The translations under genes were made by a program, and so were the position numbers. Source: Stenopsyche tienmushanensis (taxonomy: Eukaryota > Arthropoda > Insecta > Trichoptera > Stenopsychidae). From it: DNA of 64,000 nt. The stretch is from assembly GCA_008973525.1 (NCBI GenBank), contig WACJ01000096.1, positions 62,001 to 126,000 on the forward strand. Direction: 5' to 3'. Of this stretch, positions 52,901-64,000 are shown in pieces (the first letter of the stretch is position 1; every line of letters starts with the position of its first letter). The notes beneath the pieces are model-generated. The model searched no databases, was not told the origin of the DNA, and worked only from the letters and a program-made list of their open reading frames with translations.

Positions 52901-55900
52901 AAGTCTGACTAGACGAGGATGAAAATAGTAACTTTCCACTCTATGGGTTCATACATCTTCGCATCAAAATAACTGAACCCTTGAGTGTTTATTTTTATCC
53001 CAATTCATAATATGAAGAGTAGAATGACTCCGAAGGGAGTATGATGTCATTCTGCCGCTATTAGGAGATGAACATGACGATTTGTTCTGTCTGCATGAAT
53101 TGCTGAGACGGATCCCACACCAGAAGACGGAGTTTACGTCGTCAGTAAAAAAAGTCTTCGTTTTAACGATTTCAAAGCACATGTGCTGAGGACGTTAAAC
53201 ATCGCTCTCACTCAATATAATCTGATAGATTGAATTACAAGATTTTAATTACTTACAACGGACTGTTCTTTGGTTATATGTACGCTTGGAGTGCGGTCTA
53301 CATGACCAATATGACGAATTAGCCGTGTAGATTTGATTCAGAAAACGACATAAATAAGATGTCATCATAATAAAACATTTTTATTAGCATAATACAGCTT
53401 CCCACGAATTTCATCAACGCACAGGAGACGTGCAAATCGAGGAAGAAGAACAATATACATGTAATTTAAAATCATCAAAATCTTAGATGCTATGTTTGCT
53501 TGTACGCCATTTATGGTCATACAAATCCATTTATCTGTCAGGACTAGGGAATCCAATCCCGAGTCAGATATTCAAATGCTAGTTCGAATTTATGACCGCG
53601 TGAGCCCCCATTTTCGTATAACACCAACAATGTGACAGATAAAATTCCTTTCTGCTGAGACACGGACTAAAACTCGCAAAATTCCCGATTTCCCGACAAA
53701 TTATTTATTTCCGTTGCTGCAGATGAATACTTTTATACAATAATACTTTGATATGATTCGTAATTATATCACGGAAGAATACAAAAATTTTGAACACCGT
53801 ATCTATTATATTTCATATCGATATTCCCATTATTAGAGTCGAGGTGTACTAAATACATCACCGGTAGGGAAAGGTTAATATAACAATTTGAAAAACATAT
53901 ATGTACTGTATACATAGATTTAATAGTTATTGCCCCTAGGCGTCGCCTAAGCTCGCCAATTAGTATTTACGTCGCTGTTTCCATGCGTCCAGATTTCGGC
54001 AGTAATGTCTCGATTTAGTAGCCTTCAACATGCTGATGAGGTGTACGATTTTTGTTAGATAAAAATTTCAATTCCGAATTTTTCGGGATTACGTTTACTA
54101 ATCTCGGGATTTATGAGCACCTAAAACTGTACGGAATCCCGGGATTGGATTCCCTAATCCCCAACGCATAGTTTTCATAGCGTTCCAAAAATGGCAATTG
54201 GCATATATTGTGTTCGGATACATGCTGATGAAAATGGATTAAGATTATCATGGGAGGAATCTACTGATATAAAGATGCATAGATATCATAAGATATAAGG
54301 CACAATGAATGATGATAACCCTGTAAGCTGATAATGATGATTTGTATACATTTTTTTTTCGTCTATCAAATCGGTATTTGGATGGCGACGAAAACGACAC
54401 ATTTTGTTTGGTCGATATTATAATTTGTGCTTCGAAATATTGAAAGGCCTTTGTTGCAAATTTTTATGGCGCAAATTTAGACGTATAATTAATTTAAAAA
54501 TAAAACGACCAAATTTATTGCATGCAAACCTTTATACATTGCTTAAAACCGACGTAAAATATATTTAAATCTGCGGAGTTCGACTCGTGTGATATTTTTA
54601 ATTTTGTCCCGATTCGATGTAATACGTTGATTGTTGCGGAGGATCGCTAGTTGGTACGGGCGACGGCAGATGTAAGAACGAATATAAGCTCTGATGTACT
54701 ATCCATCAAAGGCGATTCAAAATGAATATCAAGCGTGGCATTTAAATAACTAATATGAAATCATTGCTTCCATCATTCAGTGGTTCCATCATCCACGCAA
54801 TTAAACATTATGCGTAATACGATATTGAAGTAATTAATAAAATCGATGCAATCACATTACGGACATTTTTCCTTGTCCGCTGCCTATCCCGTGGTTTTTG
54901 ATGTCATTTTGTTTATATCATGCCTTTATGGTGTCCATTCCTTCGACTTCATCGATCGTAATTGATTATTTGTATTAAATTTAATGCATATACAAAGTAA
55001 AGGGTATATCATGCCTGTCAGCAAGGACTTATATTATTTCTGTTAAACGGGAGATGATGTCATGCAAAATTATCAAGATCATCGTCCATTGTGACTGCCG
55101 ACCATTTTAGGAATACCCCTGGCCCGCGAAACCTTCGGAGTGAATATGATTACGTTTTTGATTTGTCAAAATTAAGGCGCGATCACCTCTTGGATCGTTG
55201 AGGATTTACTGCAGGAACTGTTCGAAGGCTCTTAATTTACAAGATCGTTGCCCTAGACCTTCTGTCTTTAAGACTGATTTCAGTTAAGGTCAGTGTGAAA
55301 CGAGCCAAGCTGGTTCTTCGTATATCATCACTCTCACTTTTAGTATTTGATACGGTACTCAAGTAAAGAGCATGGTTGCTGAATGGCAAACAAACAGGTG
55401 AAATTGCCATAATGGAAGTAACGTAATTTCTGCCTGGTTTTCTCTTAAATATTGATTTTCCTCTCGTTGGAATTATTTATTTTCTAAATACTCGAGGAAT
55501 GTATTGTTGGCATGACTTTGTAATATTTAGTATATCGTCCATTATCACTTTCATTGCAATAAAAGCCTCAATCGAGGCTGGTGATTTTTGCTGCATCATT
55601 CAAGGTCGAGATCATTCGCAATTTTGTATGAAAAAATTATAATCCGCAATGAAATACTGTAATTTGACTACTGGTGTGTTCGGTATTCTCACTTTACGAA
55701 GTCCGATCGAATATAAACGAGACAAAAAATTGATTGATTCAATATTTGTATTTACAATGAAGCCAAAACTATTTTTCGACAAGATGAGCACATTTCCAAT
55801 TTACAAATGTTTGAATCCAGTTTCTTTTTTAGAAAAACAGAGCTATTGCGAAACAATTTTCGTTTATTGATTTATTGTACAAATGAAAGCTCATAAAATA

Positions 55901-58900
55901 AACTAAGATACAATCAAAATATTTAGCACACGTCTGGTGTCTCGTATCCAAAAAAAATCATTTTCATAAAATGTGCTTGTCTTTGGCAAACGGTCGTATT
56001 AAGACCTCTCCAAAATCTATTTGTAACGTAGGGTGGAAGCCCCCAGGCTACGCCCCGCCTCACGCGTACGCGTTCAAAATAGACAGTTGCATGCGGGTCC
56101 GTTTCCTATCGGATCGTGGAACGTCTAAGAAGGAGAAAAATAATGATCAGGTGGTGATAAAAATGCTCTCGTCTAGATCAAGAATTTTATTTTAAACTGA
56201 GAGAGATCCCAGATGCGAGACAACGAACGACGCTAGCGGGAAGAATACGATTTTCTGTTAATATCGGCCTAAACTAGCAACCAGTTAGCAAAACAATAGT
56301 AGATTATATTAAAATAAATGCCTCAACTATTTATATTTTTTGCTTTCTATTGTGGGAACGCTCAATTCAATAGCGTCTATTGTCTAATTTCCTTGTCCTA
56401 CAAATTAAACACTTGGACGATTGATTATGTTAGTCAGGTTCGCATATGAGTGATATGTACATGATAATTATTATGCATAATAGTTAAACAATGATGAGAT
56501 CATAAGCAAATCATAAACCCCATCTACCCCATTGACCTGATTTATAACGTGTTGTCCAATTCTATTTTTATCTACGACAATTAATGAAAATGGATTAACA
56601 GTAAGAGTGATTTGTGCAGCACTTTTTTGGGTAGTTCAAACAAAATGTGATCAAATGTGTTTAACGCTTTTTCTCTTTCGGTAATGGTATCCAGGGACGG
56701 AACAAGGACGTGGCAAAGCAGGCGCCCGCCACGGGTGCAACTGTGCTTGGGGCGAAAAACGCTGAATACTAACACTGATTGACTCTGTCAGTTTTTATAA
56801 TATATGCTAAGTTGTCTAATCCCTCTTTTCTTCATTATCGTTATGTTCAAGTGTGGCATCCCATCGCGAGCCGGATATCGGCGGTCCGAAAAGGGGACCA
56901 ATTGAGCATACAAACCTTATGGCCACTCCGTCCTCTTTTTGGGGATTTTTGCGGCATTTTCTATGATCTGTACATATCTAACATATCAGTCTGAAATTTA
57001 AACAGAAGCCTTCCTATCCTCTAAAAGGACTTCACACTTTACCAGGCAAATATCATTCAAATCAGATCTTGGATCCTTTATCTACTAGAATTTCATTCCA
57101 CTTTGAAGCAAACAATATCTTCACAATCTTTCACAACTATTCTGCAACAGTCTGTAGAGTTATCGATTTTGCTTATCCTTCGGGTTAGCTTCCTTTATTG
57201 CACATCGGCTTCCAGTACGATTTGCATTACGTCAGTTGCTAACAATTGAATTATGCAGACGGACAGCCGCACCATGACATGCTTTCTACATGTATCTTTT
57301 TTTAATTGCCAACATGGTATTTGTGGTGTTTGTTCGCTGGTCTCTGCGTACGCTTTGTTGAATTTTTTTCATGCCCAAGAAGCGTAACATTTGATACGCC
57401 TGCAACTTCAAAATTGGGTCATCGACAGTATCCTTTCAATGTCGTCTTTATAATGTCACTGATATACTGAACACTGAAAAAATGAACAAAACGAAACCTT
57501 GTTTGGCAAAAATATAAATGTAACAAAAGCAAACGATAGTGTTATTTTTAATTAAAATATTATTTGCAGTAATAGTTCTTTCAAATTGATGAATGTTTGT
57601 CCATACATAGATTTAGATAATCTGCAGGTTGAGGCAAAGTATAGAAATGCCACCGCCCGCATCAACTATTGTTGCTCATTCATAAAATCTTATCAACAAA
57701 AATCGCACACGTGACGACCTCATATAGATTCACAAATGTACACACACATCCCAAATGAATATCTCACAAAATGCATAATTTAATACTGAGGTCAATTTCC
57801 TTGAAGTTCCATCCATAAACGAATAGACAAAATGCTTAATGATTTTTTTTTTTCAAAGAACCCATACAATTATCCTATTAAATGAATGATAAAAGCTCTT
57901 AATGAACAATTTAATTAAGAAAATGCATCACTGGGCACATCGCATATTATGCGCATAAATTATATATCTGCATATGATACACAATAATCAAATTCTAAAA
58001 AAAAATAACAGCCATTAGCTTAAGTATACTGCTGAAAAACTCCCCGTAGAATACACAATTTTGTTAATCTCAAGCGCAGTATCAGATGTGTTTTCATACG
58101 TTTTTGTGCTAATTTATTATTTGACGTATTTTCCTGCCATAATTAATGGTACAGGATGTTAAAATAGTTCAATAACATCATATGCACATTGATAAGATAA
58201 TATTAATAACCATGAAGTGTGTACTCGTTAAAATAACAGATTGATTTAAACATGCATTTTAATACGGCTTTTCCTTTAATTTCAGATTCCAGAATAATCG
58301 AATTTATACATATATAGGAGAAGTACTCGTATCAGTGAACCCGTACAAAAATCTAGACATATATGGACCAAATACCATGAGCGAATACAAAGGAAGAGAA
58401 ATGTTTGAGGTTCCTCCTCACGTTTACGCTGTGGCCGATGCTTGCCAGCGAGTTCTCAGACAGCAGGTATTATATGTTTTATCATCTATTTATAAGAAAA
58501 TATTTTCATATTTTTGTTCAGATACTAATAGGTTTATCTCATTCTTAGACGAAGGATACTTGTGTTCTTATAAGCGGAGAGTCGGGTGCTGGCAAAACAG
58601 AAGCTTCAAAATTAATTATGAAATATATCGCAGCAAATACAACAAAGAATCAAAGGGAATACATCGAAAGGTATTTATTTTATCTTTATTCAGTGTTTTT
58701 TTTTTATAAGGATTGCAATTTTTAATATAACTTTTTGTATTTTTTAGAGTAAAAAATGTGCTTATTCAGTCGAATGCTATATTAGAAACATTCGGAAACG
58801 CAAAAACCAATAGAAATGATAATTCATCGCGTTTTGGTAAATACATGGATATTCACTTTGATTATAAAGGTGATCCGATAGGCGGACACATAAGCAATTA

Positions 58901-61900
58901 TCTTTTGGAAAAATCGAGAGTTGTTAGTCAACAATCCGGAGAAAGAAATTTTCACTCTTTTTATCAAGTAATTATTTTTATTTTCCATTATAACTATGTC
59001 ATCATCGTCATTAACATTTACAGCTCGTATGGCCAGACTGTCTGGCCCAAAGGATTCTTGCGAGTAGCTCCGTCGGCCAGACAGTTTGGCCGAAAACAGG
59101 TATAAACTTGTGGAAGTGACCCCCTTGTGGACCCCTGTCTAACTCCCGTCGTTACTTTGAAAGGCTCCGACGAACTATACTAACAGATCCGGACACACAC
59201 ATCCTCGACAGCCTCACCAACTTACTCTATTCAGCTGATAATATATGAGATTAGCGGCACATATCCGAGAATTAATAAGATTCAGTTTTTTTTTTGTTAA
59301 AAAATTGTAAAATTTTCATACATATTTGTACAAAAATGTCAGCGTGACAAATTATTCAACATGTATATATATTTATTGTAAAATATTATAAACAATTTAT
59401 TTTTTCTATTAGCTATTGGGCGGTGCCAGTGATTCACAATGTAGAAATTGGGGAATTTCTCGTAATAACCAATTTAATATTACGGGACCAAATAAACCTA
59501 CATCGCTAGACAGTAAATCCTTCTCCATTACCAACAATGCCTTTTCATCTTTAGGATTTACTCAAAATCAAATACAAGAAATATGGACAATTGTAGTAGG
59601 CGTATTATTATTGGTATACATTTTTTTAAATAAATTTAAATATATTTTGTTTTTATATAAATTAAATTGAATTTTTCTTTTTCAATTAGGGTGATATAAA
59701 ATTCAGTGGCGATGGACAAGAAATGACGTTTGCTGGTCCTTTGGATATTTGTTGTCGTGCTCTGGGTGTTGCAGAAACGTCCCTTAAAGAAGTCATGAAA
59801 GGTCGGGTACTATCTGCTGGTGGTGATTTAGTAAGCAAAGAGCATACCGCCAGAGATGCTGAATACACAAGGGATGCGCTAGTTAAAGCTATATACGACA
59901 GATTATTTACATGGATTGTAAAGTTGATCAACGCAGCAATTGAAGTCCCTAACAAAAAACATGAGAAAAATTTATTGATCGGCGTATTGGATATTTATGG
60001 ATTTGAAATTTTTGAAAAGAATAGCTTTGAACAATTTTGCATCAACTACTGTAATGAAAAACTTCAACAATTGTTCATTGGTATGAATAAAAGAAAAATT
60101 TATATCTATTAAAAACATTATGAAAAAGTAACTCAATGATTAAATATGAATTCCAGAACTTGTGCTCCGTCAAGAACAAGAAGAATATCAACGCGAAGGC
60201 ATAAAATGGACACCAATTCAGTATTTCAACAATAGGGTCATATGTGAATTGATCGATGCTCCCCACAAAGGAATTATTTCAATCATGGATGAAGCATGTT
60301 TAAATCCGAAACCGGTAAAACATATTTAATTTACTTAATTCATAATTTTTTGCTTTTATCATAATATTAATTAACATAATATAATTGCAGATATCTGATG
60401 TAGTTCTTTTAGAAGCGTTAGACTCGAGATTAGGTCAACATGCTCATTATACTTCGCGTCAATTATTGCCCACAGATAAAGCTTTAAGACACCGGGAAGA
60501 CTTCCGTATAACGTAAGGGCATTCATGATTACGTTTTTAGAAACTCGCAATATAATAATTTATAAATTCGTATTTATTGTTCCGTATAATCATGCTGATT
60601 TTAATATTATAGTCATTATGCTGGAGATGTGACTTATTGTATACTCAGTTTTATGGACAAAAATAAAGATTCATTATGGCAGGATCTTAAAAGATTGCTG
60701 TACAATTCAAGCAATTCAAGTCTTCAAGATATGTGGCCTGAAGGCTCTGCAAATATGAAAGAGGTATTTTTTTATATGATTTAATTTATTTGCGCGATTT
60801 TTCCGTTTATTATTATTAAGCTAATTTTAAATTTATAGACTTCGAAACGACCTCCATCTGCGTCTACTTTATTCAGAGCATCAATGACAACTCTTATTCA
60901 AGGATTACAGACCAAAGAACCTTTCTATGTTCGCTGCGTCAAGCCTAACGCTCTACAGAGTCCTCACAATTGGGATAGAGACTTGGTAAAGATCAATTAC
61001 TTAATATATTTATTAATTTATATTTTAACAACGATTTAACCATATTTTATTTAAAGGTACGTCATCAAGTGGCATATCTTGGTTTGGTGGAAAATGTCCG
61101 TGTGCGTCGTGCAGGTTTTGCAAATCGTCAACGTTACGATCGCTTCCTGAAACGTTACAAAATGCTGTCTCAATTTACTTGGCCAAATTACCGTCAAGGC
61201 AATGATAAACAAGGTGTTCAAGTTTTATTGCAAGATCGCAATATTAGTGATGTGCAATTTGGACACACAAAACTTTTTATAAGGCAAGAATACGTATATT
61301 GTTAAAAATGCTATAAATAATACTTGTATACTATTTGAGCTTTAACTTTTCTTTTATGTTTACAGAAATGCTCGAACACTTCATTATTTAGAATCTGAAC
61401 GAACCAATCTTCTACCCGGTATCGTAATTTTATTACAAAAGCTTTGGCGTGGAACACTCGCTCGAATGCGTTACCGCAAATTGAAAGCCGCGTATACAAT
61501 TTTGAGAGCTTATAGGTAATTTTATTTCATGAAATATATTTTGTTAACCTGTTAATATATTGGTTTAAAATAACGTCTGTGAATGTGTTTTTTTAATTTT
61601 TAGAGCATACAAAGGTCGTCAATATATTGAAGAATTAAGAAGACGTATTCATTCAAGTGCAAGACCTCTGCCTCCAAACAAATGGCCGCCGTCACCACGA
61701 GGAGTTCCTGTTCACTTGTTGCAAGCGGCTTACAAACGTTGGAGATGTTATCTCGTTCTTAAACCGATTCCCAAAGATCAATGGCCACAACTAAAGTTAG
61801 TATATTATTTCACAGTTACATAACGCATTATAGTGGCATGATTCTATAATCCATTGTATATTGTTAATATTGTACATTTCTCAGTATTGTTAAACTAGGG

Positions 61901-63114
61901 TCTGCGGATCCCTGGTGGTTTGCGTCATGTAGAAATTGTGGTTAAAATACCAACCTTCAATAGAAAAACTAGGACGTTCTCTACATGTCGTATAATAGTG
62001 AAATCGTAATAGTAATTTGAAGACTTAAAATGTCTAGGGCTGGGATGAGGGTCCGCAAAAATAATGTTATCCGTGGACTACACAAGTTTAATAACCACTG
62101 CTTTATATTATTCAAAAAGCAAATATATTTTTATTTAATTTATAATGATAATTATTTATCTACATAGTGTTTATCAATTAAATATGTAAATAATACTAAC
62201 TGTAATGAATGTCATATTTTAGTTTTTAAAATATCGTTTGTCAATGTTAATCACAGAATGAAAATATGTGCCGCCGGTTGCTTGCGAAGGCGGCGTCCTG
62301 AATGGGGAGCATCTCGTCAATGGTTGGGGGATTATTTGGCGCAAGCTTCCTACAATCCAGCCATATCGGCTTACACAAAAGCGGCGAGCACTTTACGCAC
62401 CACCGGAAAACCACTATTTTCATGCCGCGTTTATAAAATGAATCGATTCAACAAAGTCTCTCAAAGATGCATATTGATCACGGAGACTTCGATATTGAAA
62501 TTAGATGCAAAATCATTTAAAATACTGAAAAAGCCTACGCCCATTACTGAGGTAAGTTGTTTAATTTATTTCGATAATTTTTTTCCATGCAAACATTTTT
62601 TTCAATACGCAAAATATGGCTTGGAGTTTTATGAAAAAATCTTGGAGCCCAAAAGGTTAAACCCGGCAATATATAAGATTACATAATATAATATTCTAAT
62701 TTTATTACATAGATTGGAGCCGTTCGAGTAATGAGCACCAACGCTCAACTAATTGTTTTGAGTTTACCAGTTGTGAAAAATGATATCGTTGTTGCATTAA
62801 TACCGCCTGCTGCTGGTCAAGATCTAATTGGAGAAATGATCGGAGTGTTGGCCAACCGATACAACATGTATGCATTTTTACAGTTTTATCTATATTTTAC
62901 GATCACAATGAATGATTTTTTAATATTGCGATACCGTTTAATCCACAGGTTGAAAGGTACTGAATTGATTGTTGAAGTTGAGGCTGGAGAAACAACTTCG
63001 TGTATATTGGGCGGAAAGTCTCGTCCATTGCAATTAACCCCAGGAGCTGGTGCGGTACCATTTTCACATGCACACAACATAATTACGTACCATCCGAATG
63101 CTGTTTATGCGTGA
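34915..63114 (+). CDS. Myo31DF: Unconventional class I myosin, myosin-1D / Myo31DF type
   Basis: Single-headed actin motor at membranes; in flies this type sets left-right asymmetry. Coding exons: 34915-35003, 58286-58466, 58549-58670, 58748-58967, 59413-59613, 59690-60080, 60157-60314, 60391-60512, 60613-60763, 60839-60985, 61057-61283, 61366-61515, 61604-61795, 62257-62551, 62713-62867, 62949-63114. Phases match, giving 988 aa, near the usual length of about 1000. P-loop GESGAGKT at 100-107, switch I '[11 protein letters not shown]' at 152-162, switch II 'DIYGFEIF' at 372-379, then 'FYVRCVKPN' and '[16 protein letters not shown]'. Two IQ motifs (about 690-735, '[11 protein letters not shown]') bind calmodulin. 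A basic TH1 tail with '[17 protein letters not shown]' follows to the end. Motor, neck and tail resemble vertebrate MYO1D more than MYO1C. No SH3 domain. The start is supported by 'DFVLMDEL' near the N-terminus, as in MYO1D. Intron 11 uses a GC donor. Confidence 0.96.
37789..38182. repeat. Inverted-repeat family R1, copy 1 (one end missing)
   Basis: Matches 53771-54154 over almost 400 bp with moderate divergence, for example 'CATCACCGGTAGGGAAAG' and 'ATGTCTCGATTTAGTAGCC'. Its right end 'GGGATTGGATACCC' is followed by TA, as in the complete copy; the left end is not found. Confidence 0.75.
38500..40477. mobile_element. piggyBac-like TTAA-bounded element, about 2 kb, decayed
   Basis: Left end TTAACACATTATTTGCGGGG; right end is the inverse, CCCGCAAATAATGTGTTAA, with about 15 paired bases next to TTAA. 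The interior has plus-strand frames at 39567-39770 and 39757-39972 that could be transposase remnants. I cannot recognise a piggyBac catalytic motif in them, so the family assignment rests on the ends. Confidence 0.65.
40560..40810. repeat. Interspersed repeat family R2, copy 2
   Basis: Shares 'CAGCGGTCCGAAATGCGGAC', 'GCGGCATTTACGGGAATAAATGCGTACC' in part, and the upstream 'CATCGGACCCACCCAGCCGGCATAAGC' theme with the 9.3-9.6-kb copy. Immediately follows the right end of the TTAA element. Confidence 0.6.
44205..45884. mobile_element. Larger Tigger-related element, decayed, carrying a SINE head
   Basis: Left end 'ATCCGACAAACGATTTGCAA' and 'TTTGTCGGACTATA', right end 'TCGGATTACAGGGGATGCCGGATTAGACTG', correspond to the two ends of the 459-bp MITE at 27428, but here lie about 1.7 kb apart. 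This may be a less deleted relative. Interior frames (45436-45702 minus, 45512-45784 plus, and a 48-codon plus frame at 45162) are unassigned. Confidence 0.5.
44928..44999 (-). repeat. tRNA-Thr(CGT)-like SINE head / tRNA pseudogene
   Basis: The minus strand has the pol III B box GGTTCGAATCCC, an anticodon arm TTGGA-CTCGTAA-TCCGA with anticodon CGT, and an acceptor-type pairing TCCCTGT/ACAGGAG with one mismatch. The D arm is irregular and the T stem is short of two pairs, so a working tRNA is unlikely. Sequence beyond its 3' side runs into an AT-rich body, as in tRNA-derived SINEs. Confidence 0.6.
49124..49210 (-). repeat. Inverted-repeat family R1, short fragment
   Basis: Reverse complement of the first part of the R1 copies: 'CTCTAATAATGGGAATATCG' mirrors 'CGATATTCCCATTATTAGAG' at 37839 and 53819. 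Confidence 0.7.
49734..49800. repeat. Tigger-family end fragment
   Basis: 'AGATCCGCGGTAATCCGGCA' followed by 'CCCCCTGTAGTCCGACATCC' joins blocks that are at opposite ends of the MITE at 27428, suggesting an internally deleted copy or a different subfamily end. Confidence 0.55.
50036..50075. repeat. Possible tRNA-derived SINE fragment (A box only)
   Basis: 'CCGTAGCTTAGTGGTTAAG' looks like a tRNA 5' half with an A box (TAGCTTAGTGG). No B box follows at tRNA distance, so it is at most a relic. Confidence 0.35.
51690..52010. repeat. Interspersed repeat family R3, copy 1
   Basis: Shares ordered blocks with 56085-56395: 'GCGGGTCCGTTTGCTATCGG', 'GGCGGTAATAAAAA', 'GGAACGCTC' and 'TCTAATTTCCTTG'. 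No coding capacity; class unknown. Confidence 0.6.
53547..54154. mobile_element. Inverted-repeat family R1, complete copy with TA flanks
   Basis: Starts GGGAATCCAATCCCGAG and ends with the inverse, CGGGATTGGATTCCC; both ends are bordered by TA. The 608 bp have no transposase. TA duplication and short inverted ends suggest a non-autonomous Tc1/mariner-type element. The other copies are 37789-38182 and 49124-49210. Confidence 0.75.
56085..56395. repeat. Interspersed repeat family R3, copy 2
   Basis: Partner of 51690-52010, same orientation, with 'GCGGGTCCGTTTCCTATCGG' and 'GGGAACGCTCAATTC'. An adjoining G/C-rich stretch at 56030-56080 ('CCCCAGGCTACGCCCCGCCT') is not in the other copy. Confidence 0.6.
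56690..56980. repeat. Interspersed repeat family R2, copy 3
   Basis: Matches both parts of the 9.1-9.6-kb copy: 'GTGGCAAAGCAGGCGCCCGC', 'AGTTTTTATAATATATGCTA' and 'CGGCGGTCCGAAAAGG'. It lacks a central segment that copy 1 has. Confidence 0.65.
59031..59092. repeat. Pair of near-perfect palindromes in myosin intron 4
   Basis: GGCCAGACTGTCTGGCC at 59031-59047 and CGGCCAGACAGTTTGGCCG at 59074-59092, about 44 bp apart and each preceded by a CGT-type triplet. G/C-rich in an AT-rich intron. The function is unknown. Confidence 0.7.
61882..62100. mobile_element. hAT-like MITE in myosin intron 13
   Basis: Ends are imperfect inverted repeats: CAGTATTGTTAAACTAGGG on the left, AAGTTTAATAACCACTG on the right, with 'GTCTGCGGATCC' and 'GGGTCCGC' blocks inside, typical of the 'CAGTGGTT...AAACT' hAT ends. 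No convincing 8-bp duplication remains. Confidence 0.6.
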
Positions 63115-63739
63115 AGTATTCTGGCTAATGACAAACTGCCGTTTTGCTATCAAAAATTAAGTTGATTATTTGGAACAACATTGAAAACTGTGATAATTTT
63201 AACCTGCCTATATCTTCATGCAACATTTCATTTGAGGATCATAATATAGTGTTCGTCCATAAATGCGATGTAAATTTATTTCTATGGACTGAAAATATGT
63301 TAAACATTCCCAGTAAATTTTCAAACAGCGCAATCATTTTTTACACGGCCAATCGTTTTATTATTTTTTTTATACGTTATGTTTGTTCAAATATATAAAG
63401 GTTTTAAATTTGGTTTGTTCGTAAGCGATTATTATGTCCGTGTGTATATATAATATATTTTTTCATAATACTATTAATATATTAACAGATATTTGTATAT
63501 TTTTGTATAGAATTTCATAATGAATTTAACACAAATTCTCTAATTAAATTAAAAATTACATTTTACTTCATAATTGTCGCCTTCATAGACATGATGCTTA
63601 ATTAAATATTGTACAAATTACTATTTATAAATTACAGTAGTTTAGAATTTTAGTGAAAATTTCTCGCAATCCCTTTGTATCACAAAATAACTCGTCAATT
63701 TTACTGTTGTCCCATAATTTAGTAAATATGATGTATTTT

Positions 63740-63745
63740 AATAAA
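63740..63745 (+). terminator. Candidate poly(A) signal of the myosin gene
   Basis: AATAAA 626 bases after the TGA. It is the first perfect hexamer I noticed in the 3' flank; weaker ATTAAA/TATAAA variants occur earlier, so the 3' UTR length is uncertain. Confidence 0.35.
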
Positions 63746-64000
63746 ATTTTATATTCATCGTAATAGGTGCCATGCGTAAGTGATAAATTTAGTGTTGTAT
63801 GTTTCAATTAATTTATGACTTCAAACATTACTATGCACTCTGAGATTGTTAACAGTATTAAAACGAATTTTGCTTAATTTTTAACTTTATTCTTTGGCAT
63901 TTTTCTAATTTGTAAAATATTGTGATTTTCTTTTAAATATAAAGAAGTGATATTATGATTATTACACATGGCGAAATATTTTAAAAGTACATGAATGCAA

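Larger units (their letters stand above)
35004..58285 (+). other. First intron of the myosin gene (23.3 kb)
   Basis: From donor CAG|GTATAA to acceptor TTTCAG before the second coding exon. I found no host exon inside. It holds a TTAA-bounded 2-kb element, Tigger-type relics, three interspersed repeat families, a tRNA-derived SINE and AT-rich unique sequence. Stretches with nothing recognised include about 35100-37700, 41000-44100, 45900-49050, 50100-51600, 52100-53450, 54200-56000 and 57000-58250. The many short open frames here lack domains. Confidence 0.85.

Noticed and set aside
1..64000. CRISPR array, operon, prophage or other prokaryotic system
   Set aside because: All convincing genes are spliced animal genes, and no regularly spaced repeats or prokaryotic gene clusters are present.

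Overview
The window is nuclear DNA of an insect, or at least an arthropod. The evidence is its AT-rich sequence, GT-AG spliced genes with exons of about 70-560 bp, introns ranging from tens of bases to 23 kb, and many decayed DNA transposons. I cannot name the order or species.

Four protein-coding genes can be rebuilt exon by exon with matching splice phases. (1) + strand, 228-19828: the 3' nine exons (475 aa) of a receptor-type guanylate cyclase with a nitrate/nitrite-sensing (NIT) type ectodomain, one visible membrane span, a signalling helix and a complete class III cyclase domain. The 5' end lies left of the window. (2) - strand, 24673-20955: a complete 11-exon gene (749 aa) for the ANKZF1/Vms1 peptidyl-tRNA endonuclease of ribosome-associated quality control. 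(3) + strand, 25790-33017: a complete 15-exon gene (706 aa) for a type I membrane protein with five Ig domains, resembling insect irre/kirre/nephrin-type adhesion molecules. It has an alternative short tail (621 aa). (4) + strand, 34915-63114: a complete 16-exon class I myosin (988 aa) of the myosin-1D / Myo31DF type. Its first coding exon is separated from the rest by a 23.3-kb intron, and one of its introns uses a GC donor.

Genes 2 and 3 are divergent and share about 1.1 kb of upstream sequence. Genes 3 and 4 are tandem, separated by a broken Tigger transposon. The four genes are not an operon and no shared pathway is evident: cGMP signalling, ribosome rescue, cell adhesion and membrane/actin motility.

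The rest is introns and intergenic DNA rich in transposon relics: a hAT element with a perfect 8-bp target duplication containing a TTAA-flanked element; piggyBac-like TTAA elements; pogo/Tigger elements, from short MITEs to copies with transposase C-terminal remnants; other inverted-repeat families present two or three times; and a tRNA-derived SINE head. I found no prokaryotic-type system, CRISPR array, rRNA, or intact tRNA. The most useful second-look items are the alternative adhesion-protein tail with a PDZ-type end, the GC-AG myosin intron, the Inr+DPE promoter match of the myosin gene, the missing cysteine in Ig domain 5, and the nested transposons.
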